A DNA stretch of 64,000 nt. It comes from Baylisascaris procyonis (taxonomy: Eukaryota; Nematoda; Chromadorea; Rhabditida; Ascarididae). Numbering within the stretch: the stretch's first letter is position 1; each line of letters starts with the position of its first letter. Below are positions 1-13,884 of this stretch, piece after piece. The notes under the pieces are model-generated. The model saw only the letters and a list, made by a program, of their open reading frames with translations, was not told where the DNA came from and did not search any database. The DNA lies in contig JAZARR010000008.1 in the NCBI GenBank assembly GCA_037389465.1, positions 2,605,501-2,669,500 on the forward strand. The letters are read 5' to 3'. A program made the position numbers and the translations under genes.

Positions 1-2843
1 CAAGGGTTGAGGAAGGGGAGAGGAGGGATGGGGAAGCGTGGGAATGGAAAGCGATGTAGCAAGAAACGATGGAAAAATGGGATAGAAGCCATAGAGCATG
101 AATGCCCATTGCGCACTCTTAAATCGCCAACAACACATGCAGCGTGCATTGCTCGTCGGAGAGAAGCACCACCCCCGCCCCTTCGATATGCACATGCATT
201 TAGAGTTTAGTGCAACAAAGCCTATATAAGCATAGAAGAATAATAAACGCTTGTATGATCAAGGAAATCCTAAAATGTGCTCAAAAATCGATAAAATATG
301 GTCATAAGATGAAAATGTTTTTAAAAATATCAAAAAATTTTATTGCTTTATTATATATAATTTTATTTTTGAATTATTTCCAAAATATTTTTTTAGATAG
401 TCAATTTTTTTTTTGTAAATAAAAGAGAACATCGATATATCTATAAGATATCTATAAGATTTCAAGAAAAAGAAGAGGTGTGAAAAAAAGATATCTCAGC
501 CGACACTAGACGAAGCAAGAGATGAGAATTATATAAAAAGAATTTTCAAAGATTCGCCTGAAAAATTCCATAAAACATAAAAAGAAATTTCAAAATTTTT
601 GAAGTAATTCAAAAGCTATTCGATAAGAATCGTTGTAAATATCGATTGAATTTAATTATTACTTTATAAATAATGAATAAATACTTGAATTATAGAACAA
701 TAGTAAATAATTCATTGTTTTCTTTTAAAAATTCTTTTCTGTAAATTCATTTCTCTTCAATATATATGAGAAATTTTCAACGTTTTTATGACTGCATTTA
801 TATTTATAAAAGATAATTTAATTTTATTTAAAAAAATTAATACTAAAATGAGGATTATTTTAATATTATGGAATAAATATTCAACTTAGAGAAAGTACAA
901 GAAATCGCCATAACCCCATACGAAAGACGTACGCAATTGTATAACGAGAGCATTGTACGCTTGCAATAAATTCTATAGGGCAGCTGGCTTTGAGGTGCGT
1001 TCTATGGGACACAATAGGGGGAAATGCACATAGCGTTCAACAACAACGTTCTCGGCGAAATCAACCTCGATTACAGGTGCTATATCATTCAACCTAACAC
1101 CCTCCCCCCCCCCTCCTCCACCGTTCATATTGCCTCAACTCTTACTTTATAAATGCGTAATTATGCATGCATGTCATATATACACATACGAATCGATAAG
1201 GTAAGTTTATTTTCGACTGTATATTTGCCAAAGTTTGAAGTAACACAGTGATGATCAACTAGTTCATTGCAGCGAGATATGTAAAGATATCTTCAAATAA
1301 TGTACCTTCAAATCTCATTCAATAATAAAAAGACATTTTACTCTACATATTCACAACGAAGCAGTTATTTAGCGTTCAATTCTCAAAGGAAAAAAACACG
1401 CACAACGAAACGAAATTTTCAACGATGCCTTAGTGAGTGGCGACTCTTCTCCCTATCTTATTATTTATTAAATATGTTTTCAATGATACATAGATATTGC
1501 CACTCTAAGTTTCGATACAAAGAGTCTTACAGTCGAAAATTTCATGTCGTTTTCAACCGTCATATAAAACAATTATACTTATAAAATAAGTATAATTGTA
1601 ACTCTATCATATCTTTATCTGAACACAACTTATTGCAGCAGATTAACGCGGAATCCTAGCACCTGATGTCATATGCACTATGATCGGGCTTGATCCATAA
1701 ATTTGTCTGCATCGACGAGCAATGGACCACAATTGCACCAATAGGGGATCACTTCAAGCGATCGCTTCCTACATTAACGGATTTATCGACGCGATTTGAA
1801 TGCGCAATCGTGTCGATAAAACATGCACTCATGAGAAGGGAAATGCGCAGATGTGGTGCTCCTATCTCAACTATAAACATTTGCTCGATTTGGTTCGTTT
1901 CGACCTTTTTGGATTGGCCATTTCGAATAGATATCGTGGGTAGGAATTGGAAAGCAATGGCCAAATGTGCCTAGGCCAACTATCATACGACAAACGAAGG
2001 CATATAAATTGGCAACGAACATTGATGAGTTTCGATAAGAAAATTTAATTATTGTAGTCATTAGTTAGTCATATCAGATGATTTTTTTATAATGTTGGCT
2101 TGGATTGATAGGTTGTTCTGGATCAGTAAATTTACCTCTCTAAAATAAAATTTCCATCGCCATCTTAATTTCTCTATATATAACAGCAATCGGATAAAGA
2201 GAATGAAAATGAAATTTACACAGCTGGCTTACAGTAGTCGGGCAAAAAAGTTACAAGTTTTGATAAATAACATCCTTATGGAAGTTCAAGCATATGTATA
2301 ATACTTGTCAGCATAAGCTTATAAATTACAAATTACTGTCACATCTCTTTCTCATTAGCACTACGAATAATTTTTTTTAAAACAAATCATGAAATAATTC
2401 ATCCTTCGCTATAAGTTCAAACTATTTCACTACGGTAGAAAATATGTACAGTAATCTCATATAGGTGTGAAGCGTAATTAAGACCTATAAATCGAATAGA
2501 TGAATTACATGAGAAAAAAAGATAAGATAAGAAATCTTTAAATGTGGGACGCTAAGCAAAACAAAATATACCTGATAAAGATTGAGAGTGTGTGAAAAAC
2601 AAAACAACAACATAGAAAAAAAAGAGGAATGAAATCTTTTTTTTTGTCGTTTGCAAAACACAATTTCAGAACTTCATTATCCAATAATTCCTGGAATAAT
2701 GTCACATAAATATCAATTTTGATACCCAAGATCTTTCGAAGCTTCCGTGTCGCTCGTTTCTTAAGTGAAACTAAAAGGATTGATAATAACCAAATTTATG
2801 GTCATTGCAATCACTACAAATAATATAAATATAAATATAAATA

Positions 2844-2848
<5 letters not shown>

Positions 2849-2919
<71 letters not shown>
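2849..2919. repeat. (AT)n microsatellite next to an (ATAAAT)n run
   Basis: About 35 AT units preceded by a few ATAAAT hexamers (2823-2844). Confidence 0.95.
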
Positions 2920-2921
<2 letters not shown>

Positions 2922-3989
2922 TAGATTACTTTCTATCTGTAATATGCATACTATTTCAAACCCATATTTCAAGCACAGACCGAACTTATTCACGGGCAGG
3001 AAAAAACCACTAAGCAATAAGATGATTGAAGTAAATAGAATGCCACTAAACGGTTTTTGAGCAGTGATTTCCGAAGTCCTCTTCAATATTCAATTTTCTA
3101 AGAAGTGGTCGCATAATGTTCGAGTTGTCTGTCGTCGATCGCCAATAAGCGATCCATCAACTTCTTCCAGAATCCTATATCAGTCTTCAGAATGTCATCT
3201 TACGAATCTATTTCGAGACAAATCGGATACTTAGTTGGATGTCAAAATTTGAACAAAAATGTAAAATTTGTAATTTTTTTCAAGCAAATTGAACATCATT
3301 TATATGCCTATTACCTTAGTATTATATTACCGACAATCAACCTATCCACTATATAATATAACACAAATCCGTGTTATGAATTATTAGAGAACAGAAAGAA
3401 TTTTTATCGAATTTGGCTATGTCCTCAGCAATAAGAAGGTGCTCATTTACAAGTATAGAAAACGATTTTAAAACATGCAAAATGATTCCATCCAGTAATA
3501 TTATATAGCGCAAATATTAAAATACAATTGCTCCATCTCAACCTTTATTTTCTTCTCCTTAATTGAGGCATTTATTTGCCCATTTTGAACAGTGATACTC
3601 TTATAGTATAGTTTCTTCTATCATATTTCCTGTTAGATGAAATTCCGCCACTTGCATTATTTCAGCATTATCGATCACAAATATAAACATGTAGATAATA
3701 ATTGGGGAATAATAAAATCTTATTGTTTAGATCCGAATAGAACATGATAAGCATAAGAAAACTAATAGAAGATAATCTCTGAGATTCCAACAAATCCAAC
3801 TAAATCCTTTGTGAGAGATTGTTTCACTATTACGCCGATTGCTGTGTCATTCTAATCCAAAATGGACGGGAATTTCACTCACAAAATAAATGAGTTAGCA
3901 CTAATTCCCACAGTGAATGCACTCATCCATATGGTGAATTTATGGCAATATCTGCTGCAACCACATTCGTTCTCATTTCTTAGACCGAT

Positions 3990-4043
3990 ATAAATATAAA
4001 TATAAATATAAATATAAATATAAATATAAATATAAATATATAT
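3990..4043. repeat. (TATAAA)n hexamer microsatellite
   Basis: About nine uninterrupted TATAAA units. Confidence 0.95.
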
Positions 4044-7000
4044 CACGAGCATACAAGTAATTCCTCACTAAGATAAGAAAATATCGAGTAAATTCAATGT
4101 GCCTTTAATGAACAAACATATTGGTAGAGTCGGTTTCACTTCTTCACAAAAACATTCGAGAATTATTTATAAATGGATTGCGATTTGGATAGAGGATGAC
4201 ATAGAGAGAGAGGAATTATTTGAATAATGAGGATTCCCAGCGACTGATCCGTAATTAACCCCGAAAACGGGTCATTAAGAGCAATGATCTTGTTTCCGAT
4301 TGGCTTCAAAAAAAAAAATTTTTTTTACCTCAGATTTAGTGCTGTAGTTGAAGAATAAATTCAATATAATTTCAGTGGAATTTTTCTTTTTTTGCAAATC
4401 GAATGTAAATAAAAAAATTTCAATGAAAAAATGATCATTAGGTGTAATAAAATTTGTCAACAATGATAAGCAAAAAATTTGCATATCGAATTACTGTTTT
4501 ATCAAATCTCCTTTTATTATATTCTCATTGTAGTATTTATTTGATATTAATGGCATTATTACCGAAAAAGATATTTCTAAGCAATCGAAAAAATTATTCC
4601 GTAAAATTTCGGAATTTCGTTCGCAGCTTACAACCTTTTTTGAAAAAATTTTGGAAAATTTTATTATAAATTTTGAAAAAAAAAGTTGGGAAAAAAAATT
4701 CTAAAATGATAACAATTGAAATGATTTGTGGAAAAAAAAGCTTTAATCCCTTAGTGATTTAGCTTAGAGATTTTTGAACAAAGAATATCTTTGTATACTT
4801 TCTAAACAATGCACTTTGTTTGCGTCGTTTTTTTTCTGCATTGCAAATAATATCATTTGCATTATTTATAATGCATATAAGAATTTTCCCAAATATATTA
4901 TAGTGAGGAAAATATATTATAATGAATCTCATATTGCATCAAATATGCATATTCCCCACATCTTATATTGCTCTATTTATGCAAAAAAACATTCACTTCA
5001 TTTCCGTTCAACAATTTATTTCCGCTATATGCAAATCTAATCAATCCTATACCTAATCTAAACGCCATAAAGTCTTTAAATGATTGTCACATCTGTACCT
5101 TGTAAATTTGCATAATTGTAAATTTATGATTTATTCAATTACTTAATTAATACAATGTTGTGTATATCTCAATTTTAAAATCATATTTCCGATCTATCAA
5201 TCATTGAAAAGCAATTACAAGAAAAATTTGGACGTTATTATTTCCCATTCAAGAGAACAAACAAAGTGAAAGAAATCTAATATTGCCCATAATATTTGAG
5301 ATTTCTTTGGCGATCTAAATAACAGGATGACATATAGCCATCTCTATTGTAAAGGATAATTTCTATGCGAAAAATTTTTTAATTTCGAGGAATAATTTTT
5401 TAATGGATTTTCTTGATGGTACAGTCGAATTGGGAGTGCATCTTCGAATAGAACAAAATTAAGAGAACAAGATTTCGACATATCTCAACAAAGGCTTTGA
5501 GTTGTACAAAGAAAACGAGTATTTCCTGTGTTCGATTTAGAATCAATGGAAACAGATGGATGCAAGCAATTTTTTTGAGGAAGCAAACAAACGAAACGGA
5601 TTCGACGGTTCAAAACGGAAGTTGAATGATCGATTCGATGACGAAAACTTCGACGCTTCCACTATTGGAATGTGTCGGATTTGTAATATTGCAATGAGAT
5701 TATCGATAAATTAATTGTTGAATTGATTTAAAAATTGATTTGCTCATTACTATTTTACAAATAATCTGTAAACTATTCACATTGTGAGGTTACTTACTAA
5801 AAATACAAATGCAAAAAAAATGTTATAAATCGATACTAAAAATAAAGTAAGCAATAGACAGACGAGAAGTGTGAATAATTTAATCGAAAATTCAATGAAA
5901 AATTCACACTTATATGGGATATATACATATACATAAGTATTTATGTATATGTATATATCGGATATATGCATATATAATTATTTATTATTGCACTATTGTG
6001 TAATTAATATTATAATTATAACACATATAACCTGTTGAATAGATATTTGCATATATGATTGTGTAATTAAGTATAGAATTAATGTGTGCTTTTGTTGTGT
6101 GGAAGATAAAATTAGCAAATATGAACGGCCTTAAAAACATAAAAAGATGTACGAGATATGATAGACACTAGGAAATACTACAAGATCGGAAAAGGCTGAA
6201 GCATCATTAGCCATGCGCAAAACAATGCGAGTCATGAAATCGCTCTTGATGGCACTGTACAAAAAAAGAATAAGTTGGCCAAAAAAAATTCAACTAATGA
6301 TAAATTTATTGGCCAATTATATGTAAATAAAAATCTGAAAAATTGAAAAATGTTAAAAAAAAATAAACAAATAAGTCACTGCAACAATTATTCCAGAAGT
6401 TTGCCTGTTTTATTGTAATAATCGATATTTTTGAATTTTAGATTTGAATTTAGCACGCTTGAAAAAGTTTGCTCAAAAATTTTCAACCTTTCTACATTGC
6501 AATCAACAGAACTCAACGGATACATTTCAACTTCAAATATTGGGATTAGAGCACTGGAAAAATGGTACTTAGGATTACCTCACCAACAATGAAAGCGTGC
6601 TGCCTCATAATAATCCGTGGATATTCAACATAAAAATAAATAGAGGAGGATAATTCTTAGCTATTTATTTCAGCCTCTTCTCCCTCCCTTATCTTGCAAT
6701 TAAAGTTGAAATCAGCATAAATCGAATAACGCGTGAATTTACATAATAAAGAGAAAATTGAGTTATTGAAATTTGTCGATTTAAATGAACAAAGAAAGAA
6801 AGTGAAAGTGATTTCAGTGGTGTCACTAACGCTATCCAACAATCATCGAACAAAGCGTTAAGAAAAACTTTTAAAAAAAAGAACTGGTTTTTGAGTGGAA
6901 TAAATTCATAAAAGTTTTCTCTCTAAGCGATGTACATATGAGACGAGACGTTATGCAATTGCCGTTGTATGTATACAAACATCAATGCCGTGCTAAATAC

Positions 7001-9013
7001 ATGTCAGGGTACACATAAAGCTCTTCAACAAACGATTCGGCACATGCTAAAGAATAAAACCCTCAACGATATAATAGTGTCACATAACCCAACAAGAACG
7101 CCTCTATACAATGATGGGGGCGTTGAGGGGAACAGGAGCGAAGAAGTGAAAGGGGAGATGGGGAATTCGATGCATACCCTACGGGTAAATATTCTCCAAA
7201 CTCCTTTGAAATGGGCAAATTCTGTAGCGAAAAAATTGATCTTTTCTTTGCAAAATTTGCCCGCATTGCGCACAATTCGTATCACATAGCGCTATGATGA
7301 AAACAACAGTGGATTTCAACAGATGCAAAGAACGCAGCAGAAAAAAAAAAAGACGATGGGAACAAAGAGAAACGCTTTTTGAGATTTGCAAATCTCGAAC
7401 AGCTTTTCGATAGGAATTCGTAAATGTAAACAAACATTTTCACAAATCAAAAGGTATGCGTAACTGAGAATTAAACAGGAATGAAAATTAAATATGAAAT
7501 GCGTGGAATTCCATAAAATCGGAACCGGAAGCGAAAACCGGAACCGAATTTACACTAAAGCAACAAATAAAACATGGTTCCATATTTATCTAAACATTCA
7601 GTCCGCAATAGTTTTGGCTTTTTTCGAATGAAAGAATCAAAACAATTCAAAAAAGTCTGAAATAATGATTGACGATAAGATCATATCCATGATCACTAAT
7701 CACCAAGATGCTGAAGACCGAAAAACTGAAGACGTTATAAAATATTGGAAAAAAAAGTGAAAAAAATGGAAATGGAAGAAATTGCTTAAAATTAAAACGA
7801 TTACTTCTTACTATTAAATAAATAAATCTTCGGCGTTTGTAAAATATTCTAACTCAAAAAAAAGAACGTAACAAATATAATGTAAAGAACGTGACGTTTG
7901 TTAAGATCAACAAAAGCATTTGATAGCGAATTTTACGACAACGATCGATATATGCTTTTGATCATGATAGTGGGTTGTCTTTGTCGGTTTTTTTTCTTTA
8001 TGACCCCCAAAACATTGCACATTAAAATCGATGAAAGCAATAAATATCTTCGCTATTCTGCTCTTTCGTTTAGCTTTTATTTCACATTTCTTTTATTCTA
8101 TATTTTAAAAATATTTTCAATTATTAAACGCATTTTTAGTAAATCATATTTCGTATAAAATAACATTTCAGTCATGAAAGTTATAATTTCTCATTAATAT
8201 TCCATGATTTATCCTGAATTTGTTCTTAAATGCCCTCAGGGCATTGAAAGAACAATCTAATATTGCGGCGGTTTTTACAGCAACCTGAAACAGGCAATAG
8301 AACTTGCAAAATTTTAATCTATTCTTGCTCATACAATTCTTTTATCATAGACGTTGCTTTCCATTTAAAGATTGAAGATCATAATACAATCAATAAACCA
8401 ATAGATATGAATCCATCTGATTTTTTAAAAAATTTTCGAATAAATTTGAAATGATCTACCAATTGAACCACAACTATCTATCTATAAATCATACCGGAAG
8501 ACAATCATCCACCCACTCGGAGAATATTCGTCATATTTAAGTCAATCATCGATTACGAATGATAAATAGAAAAATATACATGACAGATTAGAAAAAAATA
8601 TCGTAAAAATGAAAAAAAAAGAGTCACACAAAGAAAAAAAAATGATAAGGAAATTACATGAGATAAAAATATTGACGAATTATTTCTTTAGACATTTACA
8701 ACGTAGATTTCCTCTTCCATTCACCTTCCGTGAATAAAAATTCTCTTATATTTCTATTTAAAAAAAAAAAATAACGGAAAAAAATCAAACATTTTGTTAA
8801 TTAAATCTTCAGAGCGTAATAATAATATTTAAAAAAATTATGTAAATCAAATGAATCACAGATGAGAAATGTAATTAGTTCCAGCAAGAGCTGAAAACAT
8901 TTTCGGATTCCGCTCATTGACGCAATCACTCTCTTAAGTTACTTGCAAAGAAAATATGTGAGGTAATGCTTTGATAATTTAATTGATATCAACCGCTATT
9001 TACAACCTAATCG

Positions 9014-9070
9014 GAGCGGAAATAAAACTCCAACCAGAGTCGAAATGAAATTCCGACCGAAGTGAAAATG
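9014..9070 (+). repeat. Degenerate short tandem repeat, purine-rich
   Basis: About two and a half imperfect units of the form GAGtcGAAATgAAAttCCgACC. No coding meaning is seen. Confidence 0.45.
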
Positions 9071-10193
9071 AAAAATGCATGGAAATTTTCTGGCAAATTT
9101 AGATGTTTTTCGCCTCTTTCCGAGATGATGGAATATCTTTAAAGAAAGCACAGGTGATCATTCTATGATGTAGATTATATTCACTAATTTCTAAACTCTA
9201 ACTTTAATCGCTTTCAAATTGACACTTTTGAACAGGTCAACAGATAGACAGACATAGAGACAGACATGAATACATAAGCTCAAATATGCGGCCGATATAA
9301 AACGTTTTGCAAATAAAAATTTGCAAGACTGAAATAAATTGAAAATAAAATCTATAATTAAATAAAGCATCGAAAAAACACTTAAAGTTTTTGAATAACT
9401 CGTATAGAACGAGTAAAAAAATGAGTAATTCAGCAGATTGAATAAGGGGATATTATTATATTATTTTACTTAAAAGATAGCCAACCAGAAATAGATAGTA
9501 AGCAAATCGATGAAAAAATCGAAGATGGAATAGACAGAAAAATTTTCGAAATGCAATTGCGATAAGAAAAAATAGAACTCAAAAATTAAATAAATCGAAT
9601 GAAGAATACGTGTATATAGATGCAACATTTCATAGCAACTTACATTCCAACATCATCTATTACCGAAAAAAAAACAACGCACAATTAATGCAATCTCAGT
9701 TACATATGTTGATGCACGAATTCCTCTAAAGAAACCGGTTGATTGGTAGAAAAAAACCACGTTACTACGGTAATTTTCAAAAATGGATTTTTTTTGCACC
9801 GAGATTAGATTGGGGCAATTTTATTGATACTACTGCCTAGTTTAAATGATTTCAAGCTTTTTTTTTTCAAATTTTCCATTTCGAAACGTGGAAATAAATT
9901 AGTGAAATTGAGAAAATTTTGCACGAAAACTAGAAGCGAGTACTATGAATATAAATCATAATATTTTATTGAGTATTATTGAATAAAATAGCTGTTCATT
10001 AAAGGTGATTCATAAAGGTGGGCGTATTAGCTTAAGATGTGTTCATTAAATGATGCCGCATGCTATCAAGCAGACATTGCTAAATTCACATCGCAAATAC
10101 TTTCAAATCAATAACTAATCATATTTGTTTGTTGCTGTTTTCTTCTTTCCTAATAAACTTATAAATAAACACTGCTCGAATATTTCAATTTGC

Positions 10194-10244
10194 CCATGGG
10201 GAAAAGTAACATGTGGGTATGCCTATCCATGGGGAAAGTAACAT
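10194..10244 (+). repeat. CCATGGGGAAAGTAACAT repeated twice
   Basis: Copies at 10194-10212 (with one extra A) and 10227-10244. Each starts with the palindrome CCATGG. Confidence 0.75.
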
Positions 10245-10781
10245 ATAGAAGTTTAGCGCTACGCAAATCAACATACGAGATCGAACAGCAAAATTTGAGT
10301 CAGCGATAGATCGATCAATCGATTGACGGGTAAAGCCGAAATCGTCTAGCAATATCGATTAGCCATTAGTCTCCCTTGAAATGCTAGAGATCAACAACGC
10401 TAATAAAACGCAAACGACAATTAATCAATCAATATCTTTAAATTGGATCATTGTGTAAATTTACTACGGTACTTAATAAAAAGTTAATAGATAGTTTTAA
10501 AGTAATACTGTATTTATAATACAGTAATATAATTAAGATAGCGCTATATTGAAAATACAAATATTACAAACATTATAAATATTATTTTATATAAAATTAG
10601 ATTTCAAGCAGCCCGGAATATTATAATAAAGGAAAAAGAAAGTAGAAAACTCTCCTCTATATCTACGTTAATGGAAGTCAAAACGTTTGTCGATGAAATA
10701 AAACGATAAGATGAAAGGATCTTCTTCCTTTTGGGACTCATTGCTGCCGAACTAATCAAGCAAATGACCCAATGCGGCATT

Positions 10782-11073
10782 ATGAAACCGAAAATTCCGG
10801 ACCGATTTCCGTATTATTCCGGATCGGTTTTCCGGTAAGTCCGCCATTTCCTTTCTATTCCATAACCTGGATCATCTCCCGCCTAATTTACTACCTTTGC
10901 AATTCCTCTACAACAAGTGCCATTGAGAACGATCCAGAATGTATAAACTGTGATACGTAATCGATCGCTTAGAGTGAGTGTGCCCTTTGACCTTGCGTGT
11001 TGATTGTTGGCTTCTTATTGACGTTAGAAGGGAAAATTATCGTCATCCGCATACGATTTGCATGACACATTTG
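10782..11073 (+). CDS. Candidate exon pair, unrecognised
   Basis: Segment 10782-10834 starts with ATG, reads MKPKIPDRFPYYSGSVF and ends at a strong donor (CG|GTAAGT). Segment 11028-11073 starts after GTTAG, continues the phase (RENYRHPHTICMTHL) and ends at TTG|GTGAGC. The open frame extends upstream of the ATG to 10713. Two strong donors and matching phase are suggestive. No family match and no further exon that fits beyond doubt; 12027-12109 (TTTTAG acceptor, CTAG|GTAAGT donor) also fits the phase of the first segment. Confidence 0.2.
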
Positions 11074-11161
11074 GTGAGCATTAATGCAACGCCGCTTATC
11101 TTCGAGAAGAAATCTTTCGGGCAATATTACTGTGTTATGAATTCGGTAAATCATCAAAGAT

Positions 11162-11215
11162 ATGCAAATGAGGTTTTATTGCATATGCAAATGAGATTTT
11201 ATTGCATATGCTAAT
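11162..11215 (+). repeat. 23-bp tandem repeat carrying three octamer-type sites
   Basis: ATGCAAAT at 11162-11169 and 11185-11192 and ATGCTAAT at 11208-11215, exactly 23 bases apart, inside the unit ATGCAAATGAG(G/A)TTTTATTGCAT. ATGCAAAT is the classic POU-domain octamer; the TGCATATGC overlaps between units resemble paired POU half-sites. Confidence 0.85.
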
Positions 11216-12321
11216 GAGTGTCTAAAATGAAAATATTTGCTATTTACGAACAGAATTAATTTTTAAGACGGGACTAATAAGCGTTAGAGTTGTGATAAGA
11301 GTAAAACATATCGGTGGTTTTAATAGTGAAGAATCGTGTTGAAGATTTTTTGGAAAAAACAACGTATTTTAAATGTTATACAATAATAGTATTTAATATA
11401 GTAAACCCTATTATTACTATCATTTTTCAGCTAATTTTATTTAATGCGGTAAAAAATTTTTCATTTTCATAAAAAACTTCAACTTTTTTATTAAGTTAAA
11501 TTGATAGTGTTGAATTATTAGTGAATGCATATTGTCAACAAGAATATAGGGTATGAAAATGAGGCGATTGTTCCCTTTAGGCAATATAAAAACAGACAAG
11601 ACGAAATGAATAATGCATAATATGAAGAGTGAAAATATTCTTTTAAAAAAAAGATATTTAATTGTGCACGAATCATCATCGTAACCAGTTAAAATGATAG
11701 AAAAACTCAAAAATTGCATACCCCTCTTAAAAGCACTAAGTTTTTTGATGCTCTCATTGCAAATACTGTAGAAATAATCTAGAACTGGTTGCAATAATCC
11801 AGAACAGGTCATGCTGGAGGAAAATATCAAAGCAGAAAATCCTTCTCTATTTTTTTTTTTCTGGCTTGGGATGTAAAGCAATTTTTTTGAGCAATTTTGG
11901 AAAATATTGCCGCTTTCTTCTTGTTCATAACGACGATGCTATAATCTTAAGAGAATTTATAATATCTATATTTTCTATCATCTCATCTCTTGCGATAAAG
12001 GCTTTTTTCCGTTCCCGTGATTTTAGGTGCATCAGCCGAACGGATTACAGTAAAAACGATAAATTTTCCACTCGCAGCTATAACTATGGATCAGAGAAAT
12101 CCTATCTAGGTAAGTTTCAATCCTGTCTAGCTACAATTTCGGATCTGTAATCCATTAGAGCGCTAGATACTACCTTCAGCACCTGAACGCCTAGCTGCTT
12201 GATGTTCATACACTTATCCTACGATCACACAATTCAATTGTAATTTAAGGACGATGTGTTGAATTTATGAAATAAAAACAAGCAAATGTGAGAAAATTGA
12301 TCTATGAAATTGTGATGGTGG

Positions 12322-12411
12322 AATTTCAACCAGATACATAGATTACCATATACAGCGCTGCCTATTGGAATAATATAATTTCAACCAAATAGATAGGTTA
12401 CCATATACAGC
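12322..12411 (+). repeat. Duplicated 35-bp block, 55 bp apart
   Basis: AATTTCAACC(A) followed by ATA(C/G)ATAG(A/G)TTACC and ATATACAGC occurs at 12322-12356 and 12377-12411 with three mismatches. An E-box CAGCTG follows the second copy. Confidence 0.8.
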
Positions 12412-13832
12412 TGCACGTATTTCCGCCAAATTCATAAAACAGCTTATGTTATATGCCATCACAGATTTCACTTTTAAATGCATTTCCACTTGCAGATGCG
12501 TTGTTACCTAACGATAATAGCATTCAGATACAGAAGTAATAAAGTTGGAGCATTTCCAACAAGTTGCCCATAAAAAAACTTTAAATGAACTTGAGAAAAC
12601 TGAAAAATTAGGCTTTGATGATCTTATACATATATCCAAGAAGAAACACCGATTCCGCATTTTTTAAAATTAGTAGAAACAATAGCATATTCCATTCTGA
12701 TTTAATTTATTCCATCATAGAATTGTGCGAACAAAATTCAAATGATTCTATAGTTCATATATTCATATATGTAAAAGTGGGCGAATTCCACTCAGTAAGC
12801 GTACAAATCCCTTTCTCTCTCTGCCGTTAGCCAGAATGACACCTCAACCCTCCTACCCTTCCCTCGCCCCCTCTCCCCCACCCCTTCTTCGTTCTGAAAT
12901 TCACTAGAAAAAGCTCTAAACAGCTTACGTCGCCATTTGATGCTCCCTAAATTCTCTGGCATTTTATTTCAATCACATAAATGTCTTCAACAAAACACAT
13001 AAATTGCTTAAAGAGCAATTTAAATGTTAAAATTTGAGTATTTTTGTTAGTGCTATCAAGTTTTCCTATAGAAACTGAAATATATTATAGAAATATCTGA
13101 AAATATTTACTACATGAAAATGAATTTATTGGGTCATTGATGAAAATAAAAAGACTGCATATTCAAATTTTTTGCATTTTCAAATATCCCATCGCGGATC
13201 TTTCTATTGCTCATTGATAGTGATGTTTAATAAATTTTTGAGATTATAATAATAGCCAAAAAATGATTACTTGAAACAATTTCAAAAGATCTTTTTTGAT
13301 TTTTTTAGAAAGCGGAAATGACTGTGAATTTTTTAAAGAAAATATCAAAACCTTAGTAAGGTTATTTGTATATCGACTAAACAGATCAATTTGAATTATT
13401 TTAAATGAATGTGAGTTTGAATAATTATTTTTGAAGCAAATAATTTTTGAAAAAAAAAAAATTTCTCTAAAATTTTCAGAAATTTTCGGCTATAAAACTA
13501 AAAAAAAAATTTTGTTAGGTAACAAATTAAAAAACATTATGCAATAACTATTAATAACGATTTGAATATAACAATGATCGCCAAATAGAATGATGAAATA
13601 TTTGAAAAAGAGAAAAAAATTGAGAAACGATTTTTATACGAATAGCAACTTAAATATTTGAATATAAGGAACAGAATAAGAAAGAAATGGAAAATAAATT
13701 CCGGATAAGTTGATTGAAAAGATACGGAAATAGTGATTAGTGGTCGAATAGAAGACGGCTCGGAAGCGGATCGGCTAATGCAAAGTGGCCCGATGTGGAA
13801 AATTATGCACTCGCCGTTTGCTCGAACACATC

Positions 13833-13834
13833 GT

Positions 13835-13879
<45 letters not shown>

Positions 13880-13884
13880 TATGT
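13833..13884. repeat. (GT)n microsatellite
   Basis: About 25 GT units with two A interruptions near the 3' end. Confidence 0.95.

Larger units (their letters stand above)
1..10700. other. AT-rich gene-poor region
   Basis: No gene could be supported in the first 10.7 kb. Contents are microsatellites (2849, 3990), C-rich tracts (1101-1123), a G-rich start (8-45), a purine-rich repeat (9014) and the CCATGG repeat (10194). Open frames of up to 106 codons (for example 6969-7289) are within what this base composition gives by chance and are usually open on both strands. An ETS-like GGAA cluster lies at 7521-7547. Confidence 0.5.

Noticed and set aside
6969..7289. 106-codon plus-strand open frame with overlapping open minus frames
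   Set aside because: Both strands open, no splice support, no family resemblance.
11441..11881. Longest minus-strand open frame outside the genes, 146 codons
   Set aside because: Starts at TTG, no motif, AT-type codons; about one such frame is expected by chance at this composition over both strands.
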